A stretch of 64,000 nt of DNA from Melieria omissa (lineage: Eukaryota > Arthropoda > Insecta > Diptera > Ulidiidae), in the NCBI GenBank assembly GCA_963971225.1, contig OZ020267.1, positions 97,329,648 through 97,393,647 of the forward strand. Direction: 5' to 3'. A program made the position numbers and the translations under genes. Positions 36,115-47,290 of this stretch are shown here, piece after piece. The notes beneath the pieces are model-generated. The model was given only the letters and a program-made list of their open reading frames with translations. It had not been told where the DNA came from and searched no databases. Within the stretch, counting starts at the first letter, position 1. The number at the start of each line of letters is the position of its first letter.

Positions 36115-36126
36115 TCGAGGCCGACC

Positions 36127-36137
36127 CCCTAGCGTTA
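36127..36137. repeat. Target site duplication of SINE copy A (right)
   Basis: CCCTAGCGTTA, identical to 35714-35724. Confidence 0.85.
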
Positions 36138-36859
36138 TCAGTGAAAACTTTTTTTGAATTGTGTATTGACTTAAAAGTAATCAATCAGAATGTGGGTGTT
36201 CCTAACAACGTTCAGCAGTGATTTAATGGCGGGGACCCCAATTAACCCAGAGAAGATTAGATTCTCTAAATAAGTAAGACGCAGTCTTGGGACAGCCAGA
36301 CAACAGTGAAAAATAAATCTTGTGCTAATAAAAAACTTAATGTTTGTGGGTCTGATAAAAAAATTAGAAATGCTTACTTTGGTTACCGGAAAAAACTTGA
36401 GACTCATCAAATTCAAGACAAGACTTGGACATTTTGAGTATTTTGTTCCTTGAAATCACTCCTAACAGCAGTTAAACAATCTGGAGTAGGACTCATACTT
36501 CCAAATGCTCATTTATTAAGTATTTAATTGAAATAGAAGATAATTTATTGTAGTTTAATTCAGTTCAGTTTAGTTCTAGAGCCTTTTTTGAGTATCCAGT
36601 TAGGACCAAGAGCCAATTTTGAAGAGCTCATTTCATGGACCCAAGAGTGGAGCATCACATGTTTGGGTGCGATATCTTTTGTGTCTCTATTCATTTCTTT
36701 GTTCCACATAAGAATTAATAAAAGAATATATATATTTTTTTTATTAAAAAAACCAAAAAGAGTCTTAGACATCCGTTTTTAACAAAAACAATAAAATCTA
36801 AGAATTCAATTGACTAATTAGCTATTTAGATTAGAGATAAGTTTTATTAATCGCAATTT
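36138..36859. other. Intronic sequence without recognisable gene
   Basis: AT-rich, complex, with no recognisable exon, element terminus or RNA gene. Confidence 0.35.
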
Positions 36860-37023
36860 TGAGTACGAAATATCGATAAAACCCCATGTTTGATGAAATT
36901 CTTCTAAACAGAGCAAATTGACTTGAATTGCAAAGCGAAAACCTTCGGCTAAAGTATTCAGCTATTATGGCTGAATAGGCCGAATACCGAAGTCAAAGAC
37001 GAATATTCGGTCGGTCACTAGTA
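36860..37023 (-). mobile_element. End fragment of the ACTAGTG...CGAATATTCGG repeat
   Basis: Read on the minus strand from 37023 it begins TACTAGTGACCGACCGAATA and continues with TTCGGTATTCGGCC, TTAGCCGAAGGTTTTCGC, TTTGCTCTGTTT and CATCAAACATGGGG. The same order occurs on the plus strand at 39610-39790, so this is a dispersed repeat, probably a DNA transposon. Only one end is present here. Confidence 0.6.
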
Positions 37024-39609
37024 TTTATATATATTTCTTAAAGCTTTCAAGATTTTTAAACCATTTTTGAATAATCAATTTCAAATATAAGATAAAAAAA
37101 ATAAAAAAATAAAAATTCGAAAAATAAAAATAATAATATATAATATGTAATATAAAAAATATAATTCTAAAAAAATGTACAAAAATGAAAACAACAAATA
37201 GGCTTTTCTCTACTTTTTTTTAAAACGTAGCGTACTCTTGAGTCAGCTTGGCTGCCGCCAAAACATTTTCCCATTCAAAACGTTTGCGTTCTGCGCCAGC
37301 AATTCATTTACTGTGTTGCTGTTGTCATTAGTGCAGTTGTTGTTATTATGATAGTTGTTGTTGCCATTGGTACTTGTCAACATATGCTTGAAGTTGTTAT
37401 TGTTGTTGATATTGCAGCAAATGTAAACAAACCATTGAGGCGGCAAATTTTTGCAACACACAGACAACAGCTGTGCGCACGTTGTTAGAGGCATAGCAAC
37501 ATGTTGACAAACAACATGTTGCGCAACCTTGGAAGAAGGTTAGGTAGAAAAGCCATAAAGGCATGAAGAAGTGTAAAATATTTGGTGAACGATAGCGTTG
37601 ACAGCATAAGCAACATGTTGCTTGTTGAAATGTTTACAATAGTTTGGCAACATGTAGCAGAGACACTTCATAATGATTATTTGAACAGGTTGAGAGAATT
37701 TTCCTATGGTTTCTGAATTTTTATAGATAAATAATTTCAGTCAAAAGTAAACGCAATATTTTTGCAGCTAATAGCAACAACATACCCGCAATTTTCCCAC
37801 ACACCCAGTTCTTGACGGTTTGGTGTAAACAATATGAAAAAAATTGTTGTTTTTGCGCTCATTTCTTTGCTTTTCCCATACCAAACGTAAACAAAGAGAA
37901 ACGAAACCAATCGGTCTTTTCAGCCGTTCTAGACGTCTGAACAGACAAGTTCATTTACACAGCAACAATGCAACAACAGATGCTGAGCCATTGAACGTAC
38001 ATCAGTGAGTAAACATAATTTAAATGGAATTTTCAATAAGTCATCGTCATGGTCCACACATGAAGTGAACTGCACGCGTTGCGATCCTCGCCGATCGCTG
38101 ATCGCTGCCGATTGATTGATGGCAAACGTTGGCAGTACGAATTATTTGACATTCTGCTCCACTCAGACGTACTGTTGCTGTTATTATGACAGCGCCATGA
38201 CGTCGTCAACGTACATTGTATCAAAAAGTTCATAATACAATGTTTTTTATTATTATTTTGTTGTTGTAGTTTTGATGCATTTTTATGCGCAAGATCAAAC
38301 GCCAAACCACAACGCGAACACGCATAAAATTTTCATTAATTAATTGCGCTTGCATTGTTGTTATTGTTGTTCTAGTTTGTTGTTGCGGTTTGATTTTATG
38401 GCATACAAATGTTTATATTTTTTATTGCAGCACGCAAAGCATTGGAATTGAGGGCGTGTTCAGTGGAGAAATGCCTGCAGATGTGCAATTTTTTTGAATT
38501 GAATAAACGTGGCAGCACTCATTGCTGTTTGAATGACATGCTTTCTTTTTACATTTGAATTTTATGCGCCTTAAACTGCTAAATTTTTGATTATTATTTT
38601 ATAATTTTTTGGCTGCAGCACGCGCACAATTATAGAAAAATTTAAGTTTGTGCCAACAGCACGATTTGATTTTTTTATTTTAAATTTCTCACAAGTTTGT
38701 GGCAACTTATAAGCCGTAATGCGTTTTAATGATTTGTCAGCGCATGGCAAATGTTAAATGCCAACTGGAGCAACGCTGGCAGCGTCTTTCAAATTGGAAT
38801 TGGTGCGCGATAACATCGCAAGCGATCGGCTAGTTGCGGCGCTTTGTGGCAAACCAATTTGGTTGCCGTTTATACAAAGTAATGTTGTTGTTGTTATTAT
38901 TGTTGTTTTTGAGTAAATGTGGCGCATGGAAATGCTTGTGAGGCAAATATTATGGTTTGACTACGTCGGCTTTGTGCCGTTTTGGTCAAAGCAATCGTGA
39001 CGTTTTGGTAGCAAACGACAACGGTGGCGAATTTTTGTTTGCATTATTTTCAGCATTAAACGTTTATGTGCTGCACAATGTTTGGATTAACTATGCGCAT
39101 ACAGTCTCCGCTTTAAGAGTAAAGTAAGTAAGAATAATTTTTAATATGGCCGAATGAAGGCACTGCCAAATTTGTGCACCACAGGAGGCCAACTTGCCAA
39201 TGGGGGCACTGAACGTGACTGGCTCGAGGGGCTGGAGGGTGAACAGAAATGACTGCAGCATTTTCAATAATAAAGTGGGATTTTAGTTTGATTTTTCTAA
39301 TAAATAATAATAATAGTTTGAATTTGATGACGTATGCAATAAAGAAACTTTACAAGTTTTTGTAATGAAATTTTTTAACTATGAAGTAAATTTAATGCGG
39401 ACAGTTATTGAATTTAGTAATCTGTATCTTGAATTATATAAGTGATATTGGATTATGCTAGATGGCGTTAGGAAGATACGATTTCATACTATGAAAACTT
39501 CTCAGACAGTTTTGTAATTGCTTCATTCAGTTTTGTTTGAGCGTGCATCAAAAATGCGCAGAAAATGCGCCATGTTTTACAGTTTTTGGTAAATAAAAAA
39601 TGAGAATGC
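37024..39609. other. Long unique intronic block
   Basis: 37024-37200 is AT-rich. About 37220-39250 is complex, GC-richer, low in repeats and rich in CAA/GTT triplets, the most extensive such block in the middle of the window. Small open frames show no family resemblance. A cluster of CAACATGTTG palindromes lies at 37497-37657. Plausible as regulatory DNA of the host gene. Confidence 0.5.
37497..37657. promoter_or_regulatory. Cluster of CAACATGTTG palindromes
   Basis: Perfect copies at 37497-37506, 37512-37521 and 37611-37620, plus CAACATGTAG at 37648-37657. The first two are separated by five bases. The core CATG within Pu/Py arms resembles a p53-family half site (RRRCWWGYYY) with mismatches at the outermost bases. 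A role is inference from motif shape and clustering only. Confidence 0.3.
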
Positions 39610-40633
39610 ATTAGTGTCCAACCGAATATTCGGCTTCGGTATTTGGCCTATTCGACCAATTTTAAATCGTCTGCTTCTTCGGCTTCGGATTTGGCCAAAA
39701 TAGCCGAATACTTTGGCCGAAGTTTTTCGCCTTGTTATTCAAATTAATTTGCTCTGTTTCAAATTTCTGTTTCATCAAATATGGGGTTAAACAATATTTT
39801 GGACATCATGATTGCAATTTCTAAAAATGATTTCTAATCTGCTATTTATGTAAATTGAATTGTTAAGTTTTAAATTTTTTTAAAAAACTTAACTTTAACC
39901 CTTTCGACCCCAAAGTTGCCTGAGAGCAACTTCAACTATTTGTTACTGTATAGCAAAAGCTACGATTGATTTATGGGTTTAATTTAAGTAGACACCAACA
40001 ATTTAATGTTTTTAGAAGTGAATTCAAAGCAAATTAAAAAAATTTTACTGTTATCCGCAAAATATTTTCCAATAATTTGCAGCGATATCAGGGAAAGTTT
40101 GTGTTCTAATTGAAGTCTACGAATTGGGCGCGTTTGATCAAAACCCTGTTTTTGTTAATAATTGTTGAATAAAATCAAAAAGTGATAATTTTGTATTTTT
40201 TTATAAATATTAAATAATTTTCGTTTTAATCGGTAACTAAAAAATATTGCTACAAAATTTATTTAACCCGTTTAAAGCTAAAATTGTTCAAAAGGAAACT
40301 AGTTCTAGAACTCTAACAAAGAGGCGTGGCGACTTCAAATGTCGTGTGCACACTTCTTAGGCAAATTTTTCATGATTTAAATATCAAAAAGTTATTACTC
40401 ACTTCGAGACACAGAGTGAAGACCTCGAAGGTCGAAGGGGTTAAGACTGTTTTTAGTTTTTTCTTATTAAAATATAGGTATATCGATATATTTTTTTATT
40501 AACTCACTTAAGATTTAGAAGTTACAAACTAACAATGAAATGAATAAAGAAACAACGGCTCAAATTAGCCGAATATTTTAGTTATGCCGAATATTCGGCT
40601 TCGGCAAAAAATTCACTCAGTCGGAGACTAGTG
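39610..40633. mobile_element. ACTAGTG...CGAATATTCGG repeat, interrupted copy
   Basis: The left end reads CATTAGTGTCCAACCGA and the right end, read inward, CACTAGTCTCCGACTGA (about 13 of 17 match). Each is followed by the palindrome GCCGAATATTCGGC or close to it. The interior at 39610-39790 matches 36860-37023. A 542-bp TTAA-flanked MITE (39899-40440) sits inside it. The superfamily is unknown and no flanking duplication was found. Confidence 0.5.
39899..40440. mobile_element. piggyBac-type MITE with TTAA duplications
   Basis: TTAA lies at 39895-39898 and 40441-40444. The left end reads CCCTTTCGACCCCAAAG and the right end, read inward, CCCCTTCGACCTTCGAGG, an inverted pair beginning with CCC as expected for piggyBac-like termini. 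The 542-bp interior is AT-rich with no transposase, so it needed an enzyme from elsewhere. Confidence 0.75.
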
Positions 40634-41115
40634 TTTATGGTTCTGATATTAGAACTGTCAATCAACAAAGAAAACTTTTGTTTTTGTTGATTCCGTTCTG
40701 GAATTTTTGATGTGCAAGATGCACCACGCTCAGGAAAGCCAATTGTTAAAAAGGTCTATGAAATCATGGAAATAGTCGAGTACGTACATCATGAAAATAG
40801 TCTTCCGATTGTCCAGGAACTGAACATTGTTTTATTAGCAATCAGCTTCGGCCGAATATTTTAATTGTGCCGAATATTCGGCTTCGGTCAAAAGTCCTTC
40901 TTCGATCGGATAATAGTGGTTTTGGTTCCGATACTGTACCAATTACGCGTAATTTTGGTTTCGTTAATTCCGTTATGGGAATTTTGATGTGAAAAATGCA
41001 CCACGCTCTGGAAAGCCAACTGTTGAAAAAGTCTTAGAAATCATGGAAATGGTCGAATGCGAACGAATGTTAGCAGTATTTCGATTGTTCAGGAGCTGAA
41101 CATTGTTCAAACAAC
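40568..41115 (+). repeat. Tandem duplication, 283-bp period, spanning repeat end and mariner 5' region
   Basis: Unit A (40568-40850) and unit B (40851-41115) share GCCGAATATTTTA, GCCGAATATTCGGCTTCGG, GGTT(C)TGATA, TTTGATGTG, ATGCACCACGCTC, GGAAAGCCAA and CTGAACATTGTT in the same order and spacing. Both units contain the same broken mariner N-terminal coding piece (DVQDAPRSGKP / DVKNAPRSGKP). They are substantially diverged, so the duplication is old. Confidence 0.75.
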
Positions 41116-41850
41116 CGTCGACAAAGTCAACCCATTTCTGAAGTCAATAATGACTGGTGATGAAAAGTGGATTATTTAGGACAATGTAAAGTTCAGAAAA
41201 GGAAAAAGAAAGAATTGAGGTCAAAGCGCTGTGAGCCAACGCTGAGAACGTGAGAATTGACCGTCAACGAAGGTTTTTGTCTGTGTTTGGTGGTATTGAC
41301 CGGAAATCATCTACTTTGAGCTGCCCCCTGCGATCAAACTCCTACAAGGACTGTCCCTAGAAAAACGAGACTGCTCAAAAAACAAAACAACAAAAATTTT
41401 GTTTGCAAAATTCATTCATTTTTTATTAATAGTCTTCTTCTGCTTCGATACAACGTTTTGCACGATCAATTAGATCATCGAATAATTTTTTGAGGCAATC
41501 TGTATACATCGTCTTTAAAATTTGGCCATCGCTTCAATAGCTTCAACATCAGGACATGGTTTTTCTTTCATCGAAAAATGGATTTTTGATAAATTTACGC
41601 ACTGAACCAAATGTTATGTAATTTTGACAGCATGTCCGTAAAGGATAGGTTTTTCAAATGCAGTCTCGTTTTCCATAGGACAGACATTGTAATTTGTACA
41701 TGAACTGAAACAATTGGGAGAAATCTCCTAAAGTGACCAATAAGAGAAAAATTGCGTTCTCTTAGGACAACGCCAGGCCATCGCTAGAAGCTTCAGAAGC
41801 TTAGTTGGAAGGTTCTTATAGTACGAAACTTACTCAGGTGATTACCATCT
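40669..41850 (+). mobile_element. Decayed mariner-family element, interrupted
   Basis: Plus-strand transposase remnants appear in family order. An N-terminal FRSGNFDV-like piece with PRSGKP is present in both duplicated units. PFLKSIMTGDEKWI follows at about 41132-41175, carrying the first catalytic Asp neighbourhood. A VLTG...ELPP-like block comes next, and then, beyond the inserted element, DNARP at about 41769-41783, the second catalytic Asp neighbourhood of the D,D(34)D triad. Stops and shifts occur throughout and the C-terminal part is eroded, so it is inactive. Outer termini are not recognisable. Confidence 0.75.
41345..41689. mobile_element. 345-bp TIR element nested in mariner remnant
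   Basis: TA dinucleotides flank it (41343-41344 and 41690-41691). The inverted termini end in the identical stretch AAAACGAGACTGC at 41360-41373 and 41659-41672 on the opposite strand; the outer parts (CAAGGACTGTCCC and CAATGTCTGTCCT) also match well. TA duplication with ~28-bp TIRs fits Tc1/mariner. The minus strand has a decayed frame, possibly the C-terminal end of its own transposase. It splits the mariner frame between the ELPP-like block and the DNARP motif. Confidence 0.85.
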
Positions 41851-43159
41851 GAGTCTGTTGGTCTATATCCATGTCTGTTTGTATGGCCTGTGGACTGTGT
41901 CTATGACTATGGCCTGTCTATGGTGAATTATTTTACAGCTAAAGGTTTTTATATATTGCTGACTTCATAGTTATAAACAGAAGATTCGGTGTAATTGCTT
42001 TATAGTGTCACACTGTAATACAAATCTGAGTAATTTCTAGTAAAAAAAGGGGTTAATCGTTCCGTGTAAGTAGATGAGATGTTTAGTTTGTACGTTTTGA
42101 AGACTAATCTATTGCCGGAACTATCCTAAAAAGGCTAGAAGATGCACTGATACTGGGCTTCTAGGCTAAATAGCTAATTAATACTTAGCTCCAATGTTAC
42201 AAATTACACATACAAGACTGGGACGTCATACCCGATCCAGTGTTTTAGACGCTGATGAAGTGAGTTTACCCAATGCATTGTTGTATTCTATAAGTTGACG
42301 TGAGACTGTGAAAACACCCTACCAACATTTTTTCCGTTTTGCTTATCCATTTAGAAGATTGTAAAACATAGTTCGAATTGAATAATAGAACTTTGGTTAT
42401 ATTTTTTAGAATAATTGTTGGATGAAGAGAACTGAAACCAGCACAAAAAGTATCGCAGGCTATAATAAAGCGACATTAAGATGTGGAAGAAACTACTCGC
42501 AATTTCAAACTCGAAATTTTTAGCCCTTGGCGTCGAGTTTTAGAAGCTTTGTTATTTATTGCTCTCATCTTCTCATAAGATCCGATTATCTGTGGATAAT
42601 ATCGACCCGACGTTAACGCTTTATATCATTTTCAAAAGTACCTCAAATCCTAAAAGGAAAAACAAAGTCGCCGTGTAGAAACAAAACGTGTTCCATTCCA
42701 GCTCAAAATAACATATGTTACATAAAAACTCTGAAGCGAAAATTTTTGGGTACAAACAAGTTTTCCATTCCAGCTTTATAAGACTTGAAAATTTCGTGTA
42801 TGAATAGAAAGATAAAAATATTTGCTAATTTCGGTCAGACTCTTCAGTTGCGACTTAAATTCATTGGATTACTACTTGTTGAGGTGAAAATTAAAGATGA
42901 ACAAATACAAAAGACTTAAAACACCACCAAAATCTCGACAGCAGAACTTTGCAAAAAAATGTTGAAAATTAAAACGAATAAAGTCCAGCGAAGTACGGAG
43001 TCTAGTCGCCAGATTCGGAACAGAAGCGACTGTTGATTGTACTCAAGGAACTTCTTAAAAAATATTTTATGTACAAAAGTCCTGAAGTCATGTACAATTT
43101 TTCATTAAAATATTGTTCTTTTTTTTACTGCAAAATCAATTTTCCATCAAATAACTTCC
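41851..43159. other. Intronic sequence without recognisable gene
   Basis: Moderately AT-rich, complex sequence. Parts (42170-42330, 42830-43060) have a retroelement- or transposon-like texture but no motif I can name. Confidence 0.35.
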
Positions 43160-46100
43160 AATTTATCTGACAAACTCATAAAAGATGTTTGAGCATATGG
43201 ACACAAACACACATAGATAACATTCATAATATTTCCATTCGTACATATGCATGTTGGAAAACCTACATACAAACATATCCATATAACTGCAAACAAAATC
43301 CTGCCGACATTTTCCTTTTCAAACTCGCATCAAACTTCAAACTTTGGCTGCCCACTGCCAACCGACACGCATCACTTTGGCTATCGATTGCACCGCCAGT
43401 AGCACACTGCAGACTGTAGCACAACAGTGTGCTGAAGTTGTTGTTGTAGCAATGCAAGTTGTTGTTATTGGTTGCTGCAAGCGTTTCGGTGCAATTTTTT
43501 CGAGTTCCAGTGCTCGGTTCGCAAATTAATTGAAAACTCGCTCACAGGCGAACGCGAACGTTTGCGTGTTGCTGCCACATGTTGCACAGATATACGTTGT
43601 AGTTTTTGCTTATGTAAATGTGTGGGCATTTGTGTGTGTGTGTGTGCATGTGTGTTGACAGCTGTAGGGCATTGTATATTTGTGTTGTTGTAATGAAAAG
43701 GAAACCGCCAACAGGCGCTTTACGGGCAGCATTGCAGTTCGCGCATTTTGGGCATTTTTCGTGTGCGCTTTTAGGCGCACAATCAGGCAGCTGACTGGCC
43801 TTAAAGTTTATGTTGAGTTTGCAGCAAGGTTTGGTGATTTAAAAGTTGTGAACGATTTCAAATTCAAAATTTGGTTGGTAGAGTTAAAAATTTGTTCCTA
43901 AAGAGTTTAAAACAAATTTAAATTCGTATATCTTTCTTAAGGTTTTTTTTCTAACAAAAAAAAAGTAAAGAATTTGCGTCAAAAGTTCATATTTTATAAT
44001 TTTTTTTTATTTTGTTAATTTTTATTTTTTTGTTTTTGTTCTTATAAATGTGAATGTTTACATAGTTGGAAGTGTACAACACTTTTACTAAAAAATATAT
44101 TGTTCGGCGCAAACTGTTGCAGGTCAGCAAACATTAAATGTTTTCCAATTCTAAAAATGTTCCCACAAATTTTGTTGTAATTTTTTGAAAAATAAATCAC
44201 TGTTTTGTACACTAAAAATTGTTTTTAGTTTCCTAGCTATTTGTTAGCTACTACAGAGTTTTTGGAATTTTCCGCTTCACATGAGATTTTACTTTTGGAC
44301 TGCTTCCGCTTCCATTGTTCCATTGCGGCACTTATTAGCTCAAAACTTTTGTGTATATCTAAACATTTTTATGGCTTCTGAAGCAACAATAAAATCTAAA
44401 AAACAATTAAAAGGAGCAACAGAAAAAAACAAAACAAAAACTAAACTACAATTGGTGCAATAACAACAAAGAGCAGATGAATATTTTGAATTTTTAAATC
44501 GAGCAAGTTTTGAAGGTTTGTGCATAGTTGGGCATAGTTGAAAATTTCAAGAAAATAGTTTTCCTTAACTAAATTTAGTAATGAACAATTTCCGAAGGGC
44601 GGACAGGTTGAAAGGGGCAGGTAAAATAGTTGAAAAATAAATAAACAGTGGCTGCCTTCTTGCGTCAAGGCAGCAACTCAAGACCGATGAGGGAAATGCA
44701 GCTGAGGTCAAATGCGCGCAAGGTGGAAGCTTTTGTTGAAGAAGAGTGAAAAGACAAAAGTTAGCAAATTAAAAAAAAAAACTGATTGAGAAGGTAAAAC
44801 GCAGCTACATGTGAAACAAATATGGAATGGACGGAAGGATCAACTTTTTGATAGATGTAAAACATTTTATGCTGACCTGAAAAAAGTTTATTGGAAAAGA
44901 ATCAGTAGCAGCAGAAGAAGAAATAAGAAGAAGAACGCCACCGAATTTCATTTACACAATTTAAACATTTCAATTACTTAATGAAACAACAACAAAAACA
45001 CAATTCAAGAGAGCACATTGAAAATTTGAAACACGTACCACAGGCGGCCGAAGCAGCAGCGGCACCTGAGAGACGATGCAAAAACAACAAAAAAGTAAAA
45101 CGGAAAACTCCATTAATGAACGGCAATTTCGACATCTACCATACACATGTGTGTGTGTGTGTGAAGTGTGGGTATGCGCCGCGTAGTCAGGCGCGCAATG
45201 TAGAAGAGTTCAAGCAAAGGGCGAACAAAAAACTGAAGAAAATTTCGAAACAACAAAAATAAACGCCAAACGAAGCGTACAACAAAACAATTCAATTTTC
45301 GAATTGAGTGCTAAACGGCATGAAGCATGAAGAAAAGCGAGCATGACGAGAAAGGGAACAGAACACAGGCCGCGTTGCCTTGAATGCAATGCGGGCGCGG
45401 CAACTGGTGTCTGCTGGCGGCTGCTTACTTCATTAGCGGCGCGTGCTAGTTTATGTTGTAATTAATTGCTGCACACAGCAAGCCTACACCTACTATACAC
45501 CCCACCTTTCACCAACAACAAAAACAAAAACACCAACAATAAACCAGAAAACTTCAACTTGCAGTCTCTCATTTTGGGGCTTTGAGAATTTCAGTTTTCC
45601 AACATAAAAGCCAAATCTGAATTTTATTTCACATTGTACATGTGTGTGTGTGTGTGCGTAAGTGTGCCCTGCCACTCTGCATACATTATACAATTACAAT
45701 AAATTATGCAAAAATTTCCAACAACCACACAGACAGATCACAGTTGCAGTCGCTTTCTGAGCAAATTTCCTTTTAGTGAAATTCAAATGTGCATATTGGT
45801 TGCTGCTGCGCTCGCTATTGCTTGTGTGCGTTTCGCATTTCGTGCATGTGGCAACTCTATGGCGAATAGTGTGTGTCCCTTTGTCGAGTGTCGACACAAA
45901 GCCAATGCGCGCCAAAGAGCAGAAAATCAAATTAAGACGAGAGCACATGGAGAGCGAATCATGTTGGCATCATTTGTGACGAACAGCGGAAAACTTTGGA
46001 CAATTTCATTAGAGAAAGAAAGCGTCGAAAGGAAGGAATGTGGGTGGGGGGACATGTGCTGACATATTCCAAACACACTTTGTAAGGCTGCAAGTGTGAA

Positions 46101-46369
46101 AAACTTTGAATGATTAAATATGCTAACAAGATTTAGCAGACTTGACAACAAAAATTGTTAATTTATATGAAAGTTGCAAGTGCGTATTTTTGCTTATATC
46201 TCAGATGTTGAGTGTGAAATTGTAAAGTTCTCTCAGCTGTGAATTGCCTGACGTTTCAGCTTTTGATCTATGTGAAAAGTTAGAACAAAATCTTGTATAT
46301 ATAAATTTTATACAGAGATCTATTAGACATGGAAGGGAGTCAGAGTCAGATTTCCACAGGAACTAAGAA
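43160..46369. other. Unique intronic block
   Basis: About 43160-43830 and 44940-46070 are GC-richer, complex and low in repeats. (GT)n occurs near 43630-43656, 45146-45164 and 45640-45658. 43830-44940 and 46070-46370 are AT-rich. The open frames have no recognisable domains or splice context. Confidence 0.45.
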
Positions 46370-46880
46370 AGATAAAAAAATGGGTTAACACTTTGTATAG
46401 AAAAATTGTGAAAAATCGAAACATGACTAAATCGACCTATTGACTGCAAACTTGGTGAAAGTGCTCGAAATGAGAAATTACTCTACATGTGTTTTTCACA
46501 TTTTCGAATATCAAATTCTGAAGGACTCAACGACGGGTAAATAATTTTTATGAAGAAACATGATTCAATACGTTTATTGACTTCAAATTTTGTGAAAACA
46601 TTTGAAATCAAAAATAATTAGACACGTGTTTTTAATTTTTTTGGGAAAATCAAAATCTGACAGTTCAACAATATTAAAAGTTTATATGGACAGACATGAT
46701 TTAATCGATTTTTTTATTTCAAGCTTAGTGAAAGTGCTCCAAATGATAAACAAATCGACGGGAGTTTTTAATTTTTTCGAAAATTTAAATCTGACGAAGT
46801 CAACGATAGGTTAAGAATTTGTATGGGGAAACATGATTTAATGGGTTTTTGGACTTCAAGCGTGGTGAAACCCCGAACTT
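46370..46880 (-). repeat. ~140-150-bp satellite, four units (orientation 2)
   Basis: On the minus strand the units repeat ATCATGTTTC..CATACAAA, TTAACC, TCGTTGA..TCAGATTT, and CACTTTCACCAAGTTTGAA-type segments. The GGTTAA-type landmarks fall at about 46382, 46532, 46670 and 46810, giving periods of 150, 138 and 140 bp. It is the same satellite as at 34600-35225, inverted. Confidence 0.8.
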
Positions 46881-46912
46881 TAATACAAGTGAAAGGGCAT
46901 TTTTGGCATTAA

Positions 46913-47221
46913 CCCATTAGTGCCCAATTTTTTTTTCGACCTTCGAGCTAATTTTCTGAAAGAAATGGGCTGAATTTTTATTAAAAAACAAGTTCGAATA
47001 TAAACACGTAAAAAAACAATTTCATTTTAATTTTAATATTGCTCCAAATGGGATCATTGGGCACAGCGGAATGTTGTGAAATTCAACGAAGCAATGAACA
47101 TGCATCCCACGATGTTGGATTCGCATTCGAAATTTCATCGAAAGCTCGATATATTGTTGCCTTTGAATAATATGCTCGTTTAAGTAAGTGTTTTCAAATG
47201 GGAACATTGGGCGCTAATGGG
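46913..47221. mobile_element. piggyBac-type MITE, well preserved
   Basis: A 309-bp element with TTAA at 46909-46912 and 47222-47225. Its ends are nearly perfect inverted repeats, CCCATTAGTGCCCAAT and, from the right, CCCATTAGCGCCCAAT (15 of 16). A further internal CAAATGGGATCATTGGGC copy resembles the right terminus. No transposase. Confidence 0.88.
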
Positions 47222-47225
47222 TTAA

Positions 47226-47290
47226 TATTAAAGATTTACTTCTTGAAACCCCCCTCCCTCCCAAAATATTTTTCTGAATCCGCCCCTGGG
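47226..47290. mobile_element. CAGTGGCG-type MITE fragment, copy 5
   Basis: TTACTTCTTGAAACCCCCCTCC and CAAAATATTTTTCTGAAT..GCCCCTG match the right half of the copy at 50965-51138. It abuts the right TTAA of the piggyBac-type MITE. Confidence 0.55.

Larger units (their letters stand above)
35725..36126 (-). mobile_element. Full-length tRNA-derived SINE, copy A
   Basis: About 402 bp on the minus strand, bounded by perfect 11-bp direct repeats (35714-35724 and 36127-36137). The 5' end (right side) is a tRNA-like head with RNA polymerase III internal promoter: A box TAGCTCAGCGGG at 36114-36103 and a perfect B box GGTTCGATTCC at 36070-36060. A tRNA-unrelated body of about 300 bp follows. The 3' end is a short (AACCT)n tail rather than poly(A). 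The intact duplication and promoter make it the youngest of the three copies. The parent tRNA identity is not determined here. Confidence 0.9.

Noticed and set aside
36051..36125. Functional tRNA gene
   Set aside because: The A and B boxes are good, but the acceptor stem does not close cleanly, it continues into a 300-bp body with an AACCT tail, and related copies exist, so it is the head of a SINE.
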